A DNA stretch of 64,000 bases from Tsukamurella pulmonis (GCF_900103175.1 NZ_FNLF01000002.1:4230136-4294135); one strand, 5' to 3'. Shown: positions 1-9,161, counted from the first letter of the stretch. Notes: a model not told the origin generated them from the sequence alone. Program-made: numbers and translations.

Positions 1-1001
1 CGGTACTCGTCGAGCGTGGTGGCGCCGATGGTCTGCAGCTCACCGCGGGCCAGCTTCGGCTTGAGGATCGAGGCGGCGTCGATCGCGCCCTCGGCGGCAC
101 CCGCGCCGACGAGCGTGTGCAGCTCGTCGATGAACAGGATGATGTCGCCGCGGGTGTCGATCTCCTTGAGCACCTTGCGCAGGCGCTCCTCGAAGTCACC
201 GCGGTAACGCGAGCCGGCCACCAGGGAGCCCAGGTCCAGCGTGTACAGCTGCTTGTCCTTGAGGGTCTCCGGCACGTTGCCGTTGACGATGGCCTGCGCC
301 AGGCCCTCGACCACGGCGGTCTTGCCCACGCCGGGCTCGCCGATCAGCACCGGGTTGTTCTTGGTGCGCCGCGAGAGCACCTGCATGATGCGCTCGATCT
401 CCTTGGACCGGCCGATGACCGGGTCCAACTTGCCCTGGGCCGCCGCGGCGGTCAGGTTCCGGCCGAACTGGTCCAGGACCAGGGAGGTCGACGGAGTGCC
501 CGCCTCGCCCCCGCCGCTCGTGCGGGCACCGGCACCGGCCGGCTCACCGCCGCCCTCCTTGCCCTGGTACCCCGAGAGCAGCTGGATGACCTGCTGCCGG
601 ACGCGGTTGAGATCGGCGCCCAGCTTCACCAGGACCTGGGCGGCGACGCCCTCGCCCTCGCGGATCAGGCCGAGCAGGATGTGCTCGGTACCGATGTAGT
701 TGTGGCCCAGCTGCAGCGCCTCGCGCAGCGAGAGCTCGAGGACCTTCTTGGCACGCGGCGTGAAGGGGATGTGGCCCGACGGGGCCTGCTGGCCCTGCCC
801 GATGATCTCCTCGACCTGGCTGCGCACTCCCTCCAGGGAGATGCCCAGCGACTCGAGCGCCTTGGCCGCCACACCCTCACCCTCGTGGATCAGGCCCAGG
901 AGGATGTGCTCGGTGCCGATGTAGTTGTGATTGAGCATCCTGGCTTCTTCTTGCGCCAGGACGACGACGCGACGAGCGCGGTCGGTGAACCTCTCGAACA
1001 T
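1..1001 (-). CDS. clpC: ATP-dependent Clp protease ATPase subunit ClpC (5' part only)
   Basis: AAA+ unfoldase that feeds substrates to the ClpP protease in the cytoplasm. About 333 N-terminal residues are visible; the rest lies beyond base 1. The protein begins [20 protein letters not shown], carries the two Clp-N repeats (each with [13 protein letters not shown]), a Gly-rich linker, the first Walker A (GEPGVGKT) and Walker B (IILFIDEL). I chose the ATG at 1001 because GAGGA lies 8 bases upstream; the ATG at 1007 is too close to that site. Order with lsr2 and lysS matches M. tuberculosis clpC1. Identity is near certain; only the start is a choice. Confidence 0.97.
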   Translation of the reverse strand, partial: MFERFTDRARRVVVLAQEEARMLNHNYIGTEHILLGLIHEGEGVAAKALESLGISLEGVRSQVEEIIGQGQQAPSGHIPFTPRAKKVLELSLREALQLGHNYIGTEHILLGLIREGEGVAAQVLVKLGADLNRVRQQVIQLLSGYQGKEGGGEPAGAGARTSGGGEAGTPSTSLVLDQFGRNLTAAAAQGKLDPVIGRSKEIERIMQVLSRRTKNNPVLIGEPGVGKTAVVEGLAQAIVNGNVPETLKDKQLYTLDLGSLVAGSRYRGDFEERLRKVLKEIDTRGDIILFIDELHTLVGAGAAEGAIDAASILKPKLARGELQTIGATTLDEY

Positions 1002-1210
1002 GGCCATTTTCCTCACATCCCGGTTACTTCGGGGACCGGCCGAGGCCGGGCCCGCAGATAGCCGTCTGCATCAACGTCTTCTCACTGTAGTTCGGAGCGG
1101 TGGACGATGGTGTCGGCAGTGCCCCGCCTGCGGGGCCCGCGGGCCGCTCCGTCCGTCTTTCCGATCCTGATACACCAGGTCAAACGCGCCGTCGTGGCGG
1201 ATTGATTCCC

Positions 1211-1229
1211 GTTCCGCCGTGAGCGAAAC
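1211..1229 (-). promoter_or_regulatory. Candidate ClgR-type box upstream of clpC
   Basis: On the minus strand the core CGCTCACGGCG fits the CGCYNANRGCG core reported for ClgR, the activator of clp genes in corynebacteria and mycobacteria. The flanking A/T positions of the longer consensus do not all match. It lies about 210 bases upstream of clpC, between that gene and the lsr2 terminator. Placement supports it; a single GC-rich match in a GC-rich genome is weak evidence. Confidence 0.35.
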
Positions 1230-1245
1230 GGCCCCGGAGACGACT

Positions 1246-1272
1246 CACCCCGGCGCCGAGGGCGCCGGGGTG
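1246..1272 (-). terminator. Hairpin terminator after lsr2
   Basis: A perfect 12-base-pair stem (CACCCCGGCGCC, loop GAG, GGCGCCGGGGTG) starts 15 bases beyond the lsr2 stop codon. No T-run follows on the minus strand, which is common for actinobacterial terminators. Confidence 0.7.
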
Positions 1273-1286
1273 GATTCGTCGGTGCG

Positions 1287-1631
1287 TCAGTTCGCCTCGT
1301 TGTAGGCGTCGATCACGTCCTGGCTGATGCGGCCGCGGTCGTTGACCTTCATGCCGGACTTGCGGGCCCACTCGCGGATCGCGGCGCTCTGCGAGCGGTC
1401 GATCGGCGTCCGGCCGCGGGGCGCGGACAGCGAGCGCGTGCCGCGCTTGCGGCCGCCGGCGCGCCGGGCATTGGCGACCCACTCCTCGAGGGAGCTGCGC
1501 AGCTTCTCGGCGTTCTTGGACGAGAGATCGATCTCGTAGGTGACCCCGTCCAGCCCGAATTCCACGGTCTCGTCAGCGGTCTGCGTATCGTCCACGTCGT
1601 CGACCAGCGTAACGGTGACCTTGCGCGCCAT
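1287..1631 (-). CDS. lsr2: Nucleoid-associated protein Lsr2
   Basis: H-NS-like xenogeneic silencer that bridges AT-rich DNA and represses horizontally acquired genes. At 114 residues it has the usual length. The N-terminal dimerisation half starts [20 protein letters not shown]; the C-terminal DNA-binding half ends with the minor-groove RGR hook (residues 99-101) within [17 protein letters not shown] second PRGR sits in the linker (71-74). It lies between clpC and lysS as in mycobacteria and is probably transcribed alone, given its own terminator and AT-rich leader. High confidence. Confidence 0.98.
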   Translation of the reverse strand: MARKVTVTLVDDVDDTQTADETVEFGLDGVTYEIDLSSKNAEKLRSSLEEWVANARRAGGRKRGTRSLSAPRGRTPIDRSQSAAIREWARKSGMKVNDRGRISQDVIDAYNEAN

Positions 1632-1817
1632 AGTTTTGGCCCCTTCTCGATTAATCGTCCAATGCGTCGTTCGAAATCGAGTGTATACACAGCAATGCGA
1701 TTATTTCGATTCGATCGCACTGAATGAGGTCGCGATCGGGTAACGATCATCGATTGACGGGCGCCGGAACTTCGGACGAAACACGCTATTCGGCGGTAAT
1801 TCGCCGAATCCGCGGAA
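1632..1817 (-). promoter_or_regulatory. AT-rich upstream region of lsr2
   Basis: This 186-base gap is visibly richer in A and T than its surroundings, with runs such as TTAATCG, GATTATTTCGATTCGATCG and CGGTAATTCG, and holds no open frame. Lsr2 prefers AT-rich DNA and regulates its own gene in mycobacteria, so this is the likely lsr2 promoter and an autoregulatory binding zone. The start site was not fixed. Confidence 0.5.
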
Positions 1818-3593
1818 CTACGCCGGAGTGAGCAGGGAACGCACGCGATCGACGCCGATGGCGAGCAACAGCGTGGGCAGGCGCGGGCCGGTATCGCTGC
1901 TCACCAGCAAGCGGTAGAGCAGAACGAAGAATGCGCGTTGCGCCGCGGCCAGTTCCTTATCGCCCTTGACGATCTGATCCGCACCGAGGCCGCGCTGGAC
2001 CTTCGCGACGCCGTACACCTGGTGGGTGATGCCCGCCAGCGTCCAGTCGTCCTCGAGCCGGCCGAGGCCCGCGGGCGCGGGCGTACCCGAGCCCTCGAGC
2101 AGCAGCCGCAGCCCCTCGCGCTGCTCGTCGGTGAGCGAGGCCAGCAGCTCGGCGTCCGGCTGGGCGCGCACCACGGTCCGCTCGTCGGCCGGCATCTGCT
2201 CGGCGACCCAGGCGCTGGCCCGGTCGAGGCGGGGGCGCAGCGGCTCCAGTTCCGTCAGCGGCCGGTCGGGCTCGAGCGCCGCGAGGATGCGCAGCGTCTG
2301 CTCGTCGTCGCCGGTGGTGATGTCGACGACGGAGGCCAGCGTCTTGTACGGCATGGGCCGCGGCGTGAGCGGCAGCTCCCGCACCCGCCCCGACGCCGTG
2401 TCCAGCACGGATGCGGCGCGGGCGTGCGCGGCGATGTCGCCGGGCTGCGCCTTGTCGCCGCCCGTCTTGCGCACCAGCGCGTCCCACTCGTCGTAGGTGC
2501 GGGGCAGTTCGCCGTCGAGCGCCACGTCGAAGGACTGGTTCGGCTTCTTGCGGCCGTAGAGCCAGCGCAGCAGCGGCGGCTCGAGGTAGCGCAGCGCGAT
2601 CGCGGCGGTCGGGACGCCGCCCTTCGACGACGACATCTTGGCCATGCCCCGGATGCCCACGAAGGCGTACATGGGGCCGAGCGGCCGCTTCCACCCGAAG
2701 ATCGGCGCGACGTCCTTGCCCACGGCGAACGAGGAGCCGGGCGATTGGTGATCGACGCCGGACGGCTCGAAAGTGATCTTCTCGAAGGCCCAGCGCATCG
2801 GCCAATCGACCTTCCACACCAACTTCCCGTCGGTGTGCTCGCGCAGGATCACGGTCTCCCCGTGGCCGCACCGACACGTATAAGTGAGCTCGGTCGACTC
2901 GTCGTCGTACGCCGTCACGGTGGTGAAATCAGTTCCGCACGCGGAGCAGTAGGGCTTGTACGGGTAGTAACCGGAATCGCTCGAGCCGTCGGCGTCCTGC
3001 GCCGCTCCCGATGCCGCCTCGGCGGCGTCCGCGTCCACTTCTTCCGCATTTTCCTGCACGGGCGTCGAATCGCCGCGATCGAGCGTCCGATAACGCTCCA
3101 GGATGGAATCAATGCGCCCCCGCTGCGCCATCGCGTGCAGCACCTGATCGATGTACGCACCCGAGGTGTACATCTGCGTCTGGCTGATTCCGCGGTACTC
3201 GACACCGAGTTCTTCGAGCGCACCCTGCAATTCGCGGCGGAAATGCTCGGCCCAGTTCTCCGCGTCCGAACCGTGCGGGGCCGGGACGCGCGTGAGGGGC
3301 TTGCCGATGTGCTCGGCCCAGGAATCGTCGACGCCGGGCACGTTCGGGACCTTGCGGAACCGGTCGAAATCGTCCCAGGAGATGATGTGCTCGACCTGCA
3401 GGCCACGGCGGCGCAGCTCGTCGGCGACGAGGTGCGGCACCATCACCTCACGCAGATTGCCGAGGTGGATCGGGCCCGACGGGGAGATGCCCGACGCCAC
3501 CTTCACCGGCGTCTCGTTCCGCTCGGCGAAGGCCACGGCCTCATCGGCGAGTCGCGAGACCCAGTCGTCCAGGGGAGCGTTGCGTTCCGTCAC
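1818..3593 (-). CDS. lysS: Class I lysyl-tRNA synthetase
   Basis: Charges tRNA-Lys. The 591-residue protein is the class I (archaeal/Streptomyces-type) enzyme, not the class II type usual in mycobacteria. The HIGH-like HLGN is at residues 43-46 in SGISPSGPIHLGNL, KMSSSK at 319-324, and two CxxC/CxC knuckles (C216, C219, C240, C242) form a zinc site. An acidic, alanine-rich insert (about 180-206) precedes the zinc site. It starts with ATG at 3593 and stands alone between the rhodanese gene and lsr2. Confident in both class and function. Confidence 0.97.
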   Translation of the reverse strand: MTERNAPLDDWVSRLADEAVAFAERNETPVKVASGISPSGPIHLGNLREVMVPHLVADELRRRGLQVEHIISWDDFDRFRKVPNVPGVDDSWAEHIGKPLTRVPAPHGSDAENWAEHFRRELQGALEELGVEYRGISQTQMYTSGAYIDQVLHAMAQRGRIDSILERYRTLDRGDSTPVQENAEEVDADAAEAASGAAQDADGSSDSGYYPYKPYCSACGTDFTTVTAYDDESTELTYTCRCGHGETVILREHTDGKLVWKVDWPMRWAFEKITFEPSGVDHQSPGSSFAVGKDVAPIFGWKRPLGPMYAFVGIRGMAKMSSSKGGVPTAAIALRYLEPPLLRWLYGRKKPNQSFDVALDGELPRTYDEWDALVRKTGGDKAQPGDIAAHARAASVLDTASGRVRELPLTPRPMPYKTLASVVDITTGDDEQTLRILAALEPDRPLTELEPLRPRLDRASAWVAEQMPADERTVVRAQPDAELLASLTDEQREGLRLLLEGSGTPAPAGLGRLEDDWTLAGITHQVYGVAKVQRGLGADQIVKGDKELAAAQRAFFVLLYRLLVSSDTGPRLPTLLLAIGVDRVRSLLTPA

Positions 3594-3659
3594 GGACCGT
3601 CATCTTACCGACGTCCGCGGGTGCGGACGGTGCGCGCCCGGAGCGGGCCGTCGAACCGC

Positions 3660-4034
3660 TCAGGCCTCGTGCGCGGCGAACTGCGCGAGCGCGCGCTCGT
3701 ACGCGGGCGAGGCGCCCGCACGCCCGGCGCCGGAGCCCAGTCCGAGGGCCAGGGCGCGGAAGCCGCCGTCGACGGACGAGGCCTGCACGCCGCGGTCGCG
3801 CAAGCGGGTGGCGATGGCGGCGGCCGTCGCGCCGTTGCCGCTGACCAGCAGCCAGTGGGCGTCGGGGCCGGCGGCGGCGAGGCTGGTCGGCAGGCCGGGA
3901 ACGAGGCGGGCGGCGACGGCCGCGGCGTCGAGCGCGACGGCGCCGGGCAGGATGCCGTCGCGGTTGCGCTCGGACTGGTCACGGACGTCGACGACGATCT
4001 GGCCGGCGGCGGGGGTGAAGTGCACGGGGTGCAT
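3660..4034 (-). CDS. Rhodanese-like protein lacking the catalytic cysteine
   Basis: A single rhodanese domain of 124 residues: the N-terminal VVDVRDQSE strand, the PGAVALD region, and a loop WLLVSGNGATAAAIATRL where an active rhodanese would have a Cys at the start of the loop. No Cys is present anywhere in the protein, so sulfurtransferase activity is unlikely. It may act as a carrier, sensor or relic. It follows a cysteine-rich leader peptide by 67 bases, which suggests sulfur-responsive expression. A GGAG lies about 10 bases before the ATG. Confidence 0.8.
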   Translation of the reverse strand: MHPVHFTPAAGQIVVDVRDQSERNRDGILPGAVALDAAAVAARLVPGLPTSLAAAGPDAHWLLVSGNGATAAAIATRLRDRGVQASSVDGGFRALALGLGSGAGRAGASPAYERALAQFAAHEA

Positions 4035-4101
4035 GGGGAGTCTCCAGGAGGGAGGCGGAGCGCGCGGTGGGCGCGTCCGGGCAGCGGAAGGGGGCGGGTT
4101 C

Positions 4102-4146
4102 CTAGCGGACCCGACAACACTCCATGCAGCTGCGCACCTGGCTCAT
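4102..4146 (-). CDS. Cysteine-rich leader peptide (MSQVRSCMECCRVR)
   Basis: A 14-codon open frame reading MSQVRSCMECCRVR, with three Cys in five residues, lies 67 bases upstream of the rhodanese-like gene on the same strand. A near-canonical promoter places transcription initiation at or next to its ATG, so it would be leaderless. Short leaderless polycysteine frames of this kind act as cysteine-responsive attenuators in mycobacteria: shortage of Cys-tRNA stalls the ribosome and changes downstream expression. No strong hairpin with a T-run was found in the 67-base gap, so the control may be translational. Confidence 0.7.
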   Translation of the reverse strand: MSQVRSCMECCRVR

Positions 4147-4153
4147 GACAGCG

Positions 4154-4182
4154 AAATTAGCACCCCGTGCGGCGACCGGCAA
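4154..4182 (-). promoter_or_regulatory. Promoter of the cysteine leader and rhodanese
   Basis: On the minus strand TTGCCG (4182-4177), a 17-base spacer and TAATTT (4159-4154) are followed by 7 bases and then the ATG of the leader peptide at 4146. Spacing fits a housekeeping sigma promoter with a start on the A of the ATG. Confidence 0.7.
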
Positions 4183-4191
4183 CAGTTCGAA

Positions 4192-5025
4192 TCACAGGTG
4201 AGACGAATTCCGCGCACGCCGCTCGCGCTGCGCCCGGTTGGCGCTCTCGCGCAGGTGCACGGCCCGCAGGCCCTGCAATGTCAGGTCCGCGCGGTGTTCG
4301 CCGACGGTGCCGCACTCGGCGGCGATGCCCTCGTCGAAGCCGCCCGTCGCGATCACGCGGGCCCCGGGCACCACCTCGAGCGCCCGGCCCACGAGGGCGT
4401 CGACCATGCCCGCGAAGCCGTAGATGATGCCGGACTGGAGCGCCTCGACGGTGTTCTTCCCGACCACCGAGCGCGGCGCCGCGAGCTCGACCCGGCGCAG
4501 CGCGACGGTCCGCTCGGCGAGCGCGTCCAGCGCGCTGCCGACGCCCGCGGCGATGGCGCCGCCGAGGAACTCGCCCTTGGCGCTGACCACGTCGACCCGC
4601 GTCGACGTGCCGAAATCCACCACGATGCACGGCGTCCCGGCGTCCCGGCCGATCAGCTCGAACGCGCCGGCGGCATTGGCCACCCGGTCGGTGCCCACCT
4701 CGCGCGGGTTGTCCACCAGCAGCGGCACGCCCGTCTTCACCCCGGGTTCGAGGATCACGTGCGCGGCGTCCGGGTAGTAGCGGGGCATCACGGCCCGCAG
4801 TGAACGCAGCAGCTCGGGCACCGTCGAGAGCACGCTGACCCCGGTCACGGCCGCGGGGTCGAAGCCGCCACCGGTGAGGAAGCCGTTCAGGATGAGCGCC
4901 AGCTCGTCCGAGGTCATCCGCGGATCGCTGCGCAGCCGCCAGGTGCCCAGCAGTTCCTCGCCCTCCGCCGAGGCGAACAGCCCGACGGTGACCGCGGTGT
5001 TGCCGGCGTCGATCGCCAGCAGCAC
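4192..5025 (-). CDS. coaX: Type III pantothenate kinase
   Basis: Phosphorylates pantothenate, the first step from vitamin B5 to coenzyme A. The 277-residue protein shows the ASKHA fold signatures: DAGNTAVTVGLF at the N terminus, GTDRVANAAGAF and the DFGTST phosphate loop followed by GEFLGGAIAAGV. It starts with GTG at 5025, overlapping the panD stop by one base, so the two are translationally coupled. With panC and panD it forms a pantothenate-to-CoA operon. The last 15 residues are basic and differ from the conserved core. Confidence 0.95.
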   Translation of the reverse strand: MLLAIDAGNTAVTVGLFASAEGEELLGTWRLRSDPRMTSDELALILNGFLTGGGFDPAAVTGVSVLSTVPELLRSLRAVMPRYYPDAAHVILEPGVKTGVPLLVDNPREVGTDRVANAAGAFELIGRDAGTPCIVVDFGTSTRVDVVSAKGEFLGGAIAAGVGSALDALAERTVALRRVELAAPRSVVGKNTVEALQSGIIYGFAGMVDALVGRALEVVPGARVIATGGFDEGIAAECGTVGEHRADLTLQGLRAVHLRESANRAQRERRARNSSHL

Positions 5026-5432
5026 TAGACGCGCCCCGTGACCAGGCCGTAGCCGTCCGGCACGTGCGCGGCGTCCGCGGTCAGCTCGACGGGCTTGTTG
5101 TCCGCGTCGACGAAGACGACGCTGGGCGCGTAGGTCGTCAGCTCCTCCTCGTTCAGCTGGCCGTAGGCGATGAGGATGACGATGTCGCCGGGGCTCACCA
5201 GATGCGCGGCGGCACCGTTGATCCCGATGACGCCGCTGCCCCGCTCCCCCGCGATCGTGTAGGTCTCGAGGCGCGCGCCGTTGGTGACATCGACGATGGC
5301 GACCTGCTCGCCCTCGAGGAGGTTCGCGGCGTCCAGCAGGTCGGCGTCGACGGTGACCGAGCCGACGTAGTGCAGGTTCGCCTCCGTCACGGTGGCGCGG
5401 TGGATCTTGCTGGTCATCATGGTGCGCAGCAT
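5025..5432 (-). CDS. panD: Aspartate 1-decarboxylase (proenzyme)
   Basis: Makes beta-alanine from aspartate for pantothenate. The 135-residue proenzyme has the self-cleavage site in HYVGSVTVD (Gly-Ser), where Ser becomes the pyruvoyl cofactor, and the conserved [10 protein letters not shown] and [11 protein letters not shown] segments. It begins [20 protein letters not shown], matching family N termini, two bases after the panC stop. The C-terminal tail resembles the degradation-signal region of mycobacterial PanD. Confidence 0.97.
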   Translation of the reverse strand: MLRTMMTSKIHRATVTEANLHYVGSVTVDADLLDAANLLEGEQVAIVDVTNGARLETYTIAGERGSGVIGINGAAAHLVSPGDIVILIAYGQLNEEELTTYAPSVVFVDADNKPVELTADAAHVPDGYGLVTGRV

Positions 5433-5434
5433 GA

Positions 5435-6328
5435 CTACTCCGCCTCCTCGAGGAACCCGGTGCCGATGGCGATGCCCACGTTGTCGAGCAGGCGGGTCGT
5501 CCCGAGCTTGGCGGCCACCAGCAGCCGGCCGTCGCCCTTCGCCGGCGCGGGACCGAGGTCGGGTGCGCGCAGCTCCAGGTACTGGATGTCGATCTCGGGG
5601 CGCGCGGCGAGCACCTCGTTCGCCGCGGCGAGGATGGCGCTCTCGCCGCCCTGCGCGGCGTAGGCGCCGGCGAGCAGGGCCGCCGACAGCGCGGTCGCCG
5701 CCTCGCGGTGCTCCCCGGAGAGGTAGACGTTGCGCGAGCTCATCGCCAGGCCGTCGGGCTCGCGGACCGTCGGGACGCCGACGATCTTGACGTCCATGTT
5801 CAGGTCGGTGACCATCTGCCGCACCAGCACGAGCTGCTGATAGTCCTTCTCGCCGAAGTAGGCGGTGTGCGGCCGCACGATGTTGAGCAGCTTGCCGACC
5901 ACGGTGAGCATGCCCGCGAAGTGGGTGGGCCGGCCGTCGGCCTCGAGGCCGTCCCCGGCGGCTCCGGGCTGGATGGTGGTGCGCGGGCCGTTCGGGTACA
6001 TGTCGGCGGCCGACGGCGCGAAGACCAGCTCGACGCCCGCGGTGCGCAGCTTCTCGACGTCCGCGTCGAGGGTGCGGGGGTAGGCGTCGAGATCCTCGCC
6101 CGCGCCGAACTGCAGCGGGTTGACGAAGATCGAGACCACGACGACGGCGCCGGTCAGCTTGGCGGCGTGCACCAGCTCCAGGTGGCCGTTGTGCAGCGCG
6201 CCCATGGTCGGGACGAAGGCGATCTGCCGGCCCGTCGACTTCAGGGCGGACGTCACCTTGGTCAGCTGCGCCGGGTCGTGGTGCACGGTGAGCTGGCCGG
6301 GGGTGTACGGGCGGGTGGGTGCACTCAT
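5435..6328 (-). CDS. panC: Pantothenate synthetase
   Basis: Ligates pantoate and beta-alanine with ATP to give pantothenate. The 297-residue protein has [16 protein letters not shown] with the HIGH-like [24 protein letters not shown] and the KMSKS-like AMSSRN. The start ATG at 6328 overlaps the stop of the upstream DUF2520 gene in ATGA. The frame is open much further upstream, but that extension only shadows DUF2520 and is ignored. Confidence 0.97.
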   Translation of the reverse strand: MSAPTRPYTPGQLTVHHDPAQLTKVTSALKSTGRQIAFVPTMGALHNGHLELVHAAKLTGAVVVVSIFVNPLQFGAGEDLDAYPRTLDADVEKLRTAGVELVFAPSAADMYPNGPRTTIQPGAAGDGLEADGRPTHFAGMLTVVGKLLNIVRPHTAYFGEKDYQQLVLVRQMVTDLNMDVKIVGVPTVREPDGLAMSSRNVYLSGEHREAATALSAALLAGAYAAQGGESAILAAANEVLAARPEIDIQYLELRAPDLGPAPAKGDGRLLVAAKLGTTRLLDNVGIAIGTGFLEEAE

Positions 6329-7287
6329 CGGTTGTCCTTCTCGAGGGCGGGATCGATCATGGCTGAGGTTCCGGATTGGGCCGCCGCGCGCCGGGATTGG
6401 GCGCGGTAGGCGTCGGTGATCGCGGGGTCGACGGTGTCGAGCGCGGCCAGGTGGCGGGTCACGGCCGCGGCGTCGCCGCGGGCGGCGGGCCCGGTGAGGG
6501 CGGACGGTCCGCGGGCGAGGGCGTTCTCGAGGGCGGCGCGGGCGAGCGGCGCGAGGACGCGCTCGGCGAGGGAGCCGGGTGGTCCGCCGCCCAGGAACTC
6601 GGAATCGTCGAGCCCCACCCCGCCGGCGAGCGCGGCGCGCAGCGCGAGCACCGCGTCGTCGACCAGCGCGACCAGGTGGTTCGCGCCGTGCGCGAGCGCC
6701 GCGTGGTAGAGCGGGCGGGCCGCTTCGGGCACCCGCACCGGCTCGGCACCGAGCTCCAGCGCGAGCGCCTGACCGACGGCGTGCCCGATCTCGTCGGCGG
6801 CCGTGATGCCGATGCAGCAGTCGGCGAGCCGGGCGGTGTCGTCCGGATCGTCGACGAAGGTCATGGCGGGGTGGAAGGCGATCGTGGTGCAGCCGAGCCG
6901 CGCGAGCGGCGCGAGCACGCCGACGCCGAGCGCGCCCGAGGTGTGCAGCACGATCGCCGACGGGTTCACCCGGGCGGCGAGCTCGTCGACCAGGGCGGGG
7001 AGCTCGGTGTCGGGCACGGCCAGGATCAGCAGTTCGGCCTTCGCGGCGATGTCCGACGGTGCGCCCACCGCGGCCTCGGGCAGGCGGTGCGCGGCGCGCT
7101 CGCGGGAGATGCTCGACGGTGCGGCGACGGCGGCCACGATGTGCCCGGCGCGTTCGAGGGCGGCGCCCAGTGCGGTGCCGACCCGGCCGGCGGAGATCAC
7201 GCCGACGGACAGTCGCGCGGGAGCGGGGGGATTGGGGATGCCGGACAGCGGGTCCGTGGCATCGGTCGAGTCCGAGAACTCGGGCAT
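6325..7287 (-). CDS. Rossmann-fold DUF2520 oxidoreductase in the pan operon
   Basis: A 320-residue protein with an N-terminal NAD(P)-binding motif ([21 protein letters not shown]) and a helical DUF2520 C-terminal domain ([20 protein letters not shown]). It corresponds in position to M. tuberculosis Rv3603c. Its coupling to panC (4-base ATGA overlap) suggests a ketopantoate-reductase-like role, but that is inference from context. Start ATG at 7287 has GGAGG 9 bases upstream; an earlier in-frame start adds 19 uncharacteristic residues. Confidence 0.85.
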   Translation of the reverse strand: MPEFSDSTDATDPLSGIPNPPAPARLSVGVISAGRVGTALGAALERAGHIVAAVAAPSSISRERAAHRLPEAAVGAPSDIAAKAELLILAVPDTELPALVDELAARVNPSAIVLHTSGALGVGVLAPLARLGCTTIAFHPAMTFVDDPDDTARLADCCIGITAADEIGHAVGQALALELGAEPVRVPEAARPLYHAALAHGANHLVALVDDAVLALRAALAGGVGLDDSEFLGGGPPGSLAERVLAPLARAALENALARGPSALTGPAARGDAAAVTRHLAALDTVDPAITDAYRAQSRRAAAQSGTSAMIDPALEKDNR

Positions 7288-7397
7288 GGGCGTACGCCTC
7301 CAAGGGGTCGTTCCAGTCCCGCATCGCGGGTACCAGACGGTCACCAGAAGGCTATGCCCGCGCAGGTCGCGCGGGCAACGGCGTGTGAGCTAGATCA

Positions 7398-8597
7398 TCA
7401 CTCCGGCTTACGGCGGCGGCCGCCGCTCGAACGCTCGGTGTCGGCGTTCATCCGCGCGATCAGGTCCGCGACGGTGCTGCCGGACGTGTGCTGGCCGGCG
7501 TGGCCGGGCTGCTCGACCTGCTGTTCCTGCCGATCCTCGGGCGCCTGCTGCGGCGGGGTCCGCTGCGCCTGCCAGGGGCTGTTCTGCTGCGGGGCCTGCG
7601 GCGGCGCGGACTCGAACGGCGAGTACGGGGCCGCCGGGGCGTCCGGCGTGTACGGCCGGGGCGGCAGCGGGGAGCGGTAGCCGGACTGCGGTGCGAGCGG
7701 CACGAACGGATCGTCGGGGTTCTCGACGTGCTCGACGTCAACCGGCTGGGCCTCGGGCTCGGCGGCCGCCGCGGGTGCGGACGGCGCGGGTGCGGACGGC
7801 GCGGGCGAAGGCTCGTCGGCGACCACGTGGAAGACGGTGGTCGGCGACTCCTCCTGCGGGCGATCGGCGCCGGGCGCGGCGGGGCCGGTCGGTCCGCCGT
7901 GCGCGCCGGCGGGGCCGGCCGGTGGCGTGGGCGGGACGGGCGCGGCGGGGACGTCGGTCACCGTCGCCTCGTCGATCGACTCGTCGGCGACGGACGCGGC
8001 CGAGGCGGCGCCGTAGTAGTCGTCGACGGCGGGGTCCGGCTCCGGTACGCCGGCGAAGTCCTGCTGGGCGCGGAACCGGTCGTCGTCCTCGAAGACGGAC
8101 GACTTGGCGCGCTGCGCGGCCAGGGCGCGCTGCTCGGCGGCGGCGTAGAGCTCGCTGTACGAGGGCCCGAGATCGCGGCCCAGCAGCTCCTCGAGGTTCG
8201 CGCGCAGCGCGAGCACCTCGGCCTTGAGCGCGGTGAGCTCCTCGTTCGCCTCGCCCTTGAGTTCGGCCCGGATGTCGCGCTCGACCTGCAGCTCGTACTC
8301 GCGGCGGGCGCTGATCTCGCGCTCGAGCTGCAGCCCGTAGACGGTCTTGAGGCCGCTCTCCTTCGACTCCGCGGCGCGCAGGTCGCGCGAGTAGCGCGCG
8401 ATGAGGAAGGCGGCGATCACCAGGCCCCACACCAGCAGGATCAGCGAGACCAGGCCCCACCGGCGATCCTCGGAGAACACCCACAGGCCGGTGCCCACCA
8501 CCGCGAGCAGGATCACGACGCCGAGCATCCACTGACCCGCTCCCGAGGAACGTCGCGGGACGCGCTTTCGTGAACTCGGGATCGGTGGTTGCGTCAT
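7398..8597 (-). CDS. DUF6779-type membrane protein with P/Q-rich tail
   Basis: A 399-residue protein with two close N-terminal membrane helices (about 24-42 and 49-67), a charged coiled-coil stretch (about 75-150, rich in E, R and A) and a long disordered Pro/Ala/Gln-rich C-terminal half. It corresponds to the Rv3604c position between the fol and pan genes. The tail carries SPTTVFHV, similar to the ETT-type motifs noted elsewhere in the window. Function unknown; a membrane-anchored scaffold is possible. Confidence 0.8.
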   Translation of the reverse strand: MTQPPIPSSRKRVPRRSSGAGQWMLGVVILLAVVGTGLWVFSEDRRWGLVSLILLVWGLVIAAFLIARYSRDLRAAESKESGLKTVYGLQLEREISARREYELQVERDIRAELKGEANEELTALKAEVLALRANLEELLGRDLGPSYSELYAAAEQRALAAQRAKSSVFEDDDRFRAQQDFAGVPEPDPAVDDYYGAASAASVADESIDEATVTDVPAAPVPPTPPAGPAGAHGGPTGPAAPGADRPQEESPTTVFHVVADEPSPAPSAPAPSAPAAAAEPEAQPVDVEHVENPDDPFVPLAPQSGYRSPLPPRPYTPDAPAAPYSPFESAPPQAPQQNSPWQAQRTPPQQAPEDRQEQQVEQPGHAGQHTSGSTVADLIARMNADTERSSGGRRRKPE

Positions 8598-8633
8598 ATC
8601 CGCGACCTTACCTTTTACCTGAGGTCGTATTCC

Positions 8634-9161
8634 TCAGGCTGGCGATGTGTCGGCGGGCTGGTCATCGGGATCGTCGGGTGTGCGACAGCAACGCTCGAGC
8701 CACAGCGCCGCCGCGAGGAGCAGCAGGGCGCCCGCGACGCCGATCCACGCGCCCGGACGATCGGCGTGGGTGGCCGTCAGTCCGGCGCCCTCGGTGAGCA
8801 GGAAGACCAGCATGCCGCCGAAGAAGCCCAGCGCCACCGCGCCGAGGTACGCCGACGCCTTGGCCAGCGCCACCGCGCGCGCGACGGCGATGGGATGGAT
8901 CCGTCCCGGTCCCCACCCGACCTGCCCCTGGGACAGCCGGGAACGCACGAGCTGCGCGATATAGAGATCGGCCGCGGCGACGCCGTAGAGCAGCGCCCCG
9001 GCCCAGACGGGCACCACCGGCACGACGTTGCGCACAAGCAGGTACGAGCCGAGGCCCACACCCAGCACGATGACGACCAGCTCGATCCAGCCGGTCGCGC
9101 GCACGGTGGGACCGCCCGGTTCCTCCGGGTCCCGGTTCGGGTCCTTCGACGGTCCGCTCAC
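8634..9161 (-). CDS. DUF3180 integral membrane protein
   Basis: A 175-residue protein with four predicted membrane helices (WIELVVIVLGVGLGSYLLV, VWAGALLYGVAAADLYI, ASAYLGAVALGFFGGMLVFL, WIGVAGALLLLAAALWL) separated by basic loops. It matches the Rv3605c position after folK. GTG start at 9161 overlaps the folK stop by four bases (GTGA), so it belongs to the folate operon. No biochemical role is known. Confidence 0.85.
   Translation of the reverse strand: MSGPSKDPNRDPEEPGGPTVRATGWIELVVIVLGVGLGSYLLVRNVVPVVPVWAGALLYGVAAADLYIAQLVRSRLSQGQVGWGPGRIHPIAVARAVALAKASAYLGAVALGFFGGMLVFLLTEGAGLTATHADRPGAWIGVAGALLLLAAALWLERCCRTPDDPDDQPADTSPA

Noticed and set aside
1140-1200. TTGACC-containing promoter for clpC
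   Set aside because: The 17-base-spaced -10 would be AAAGAC, a poor match; other spacings also fail, so no promoter is called.
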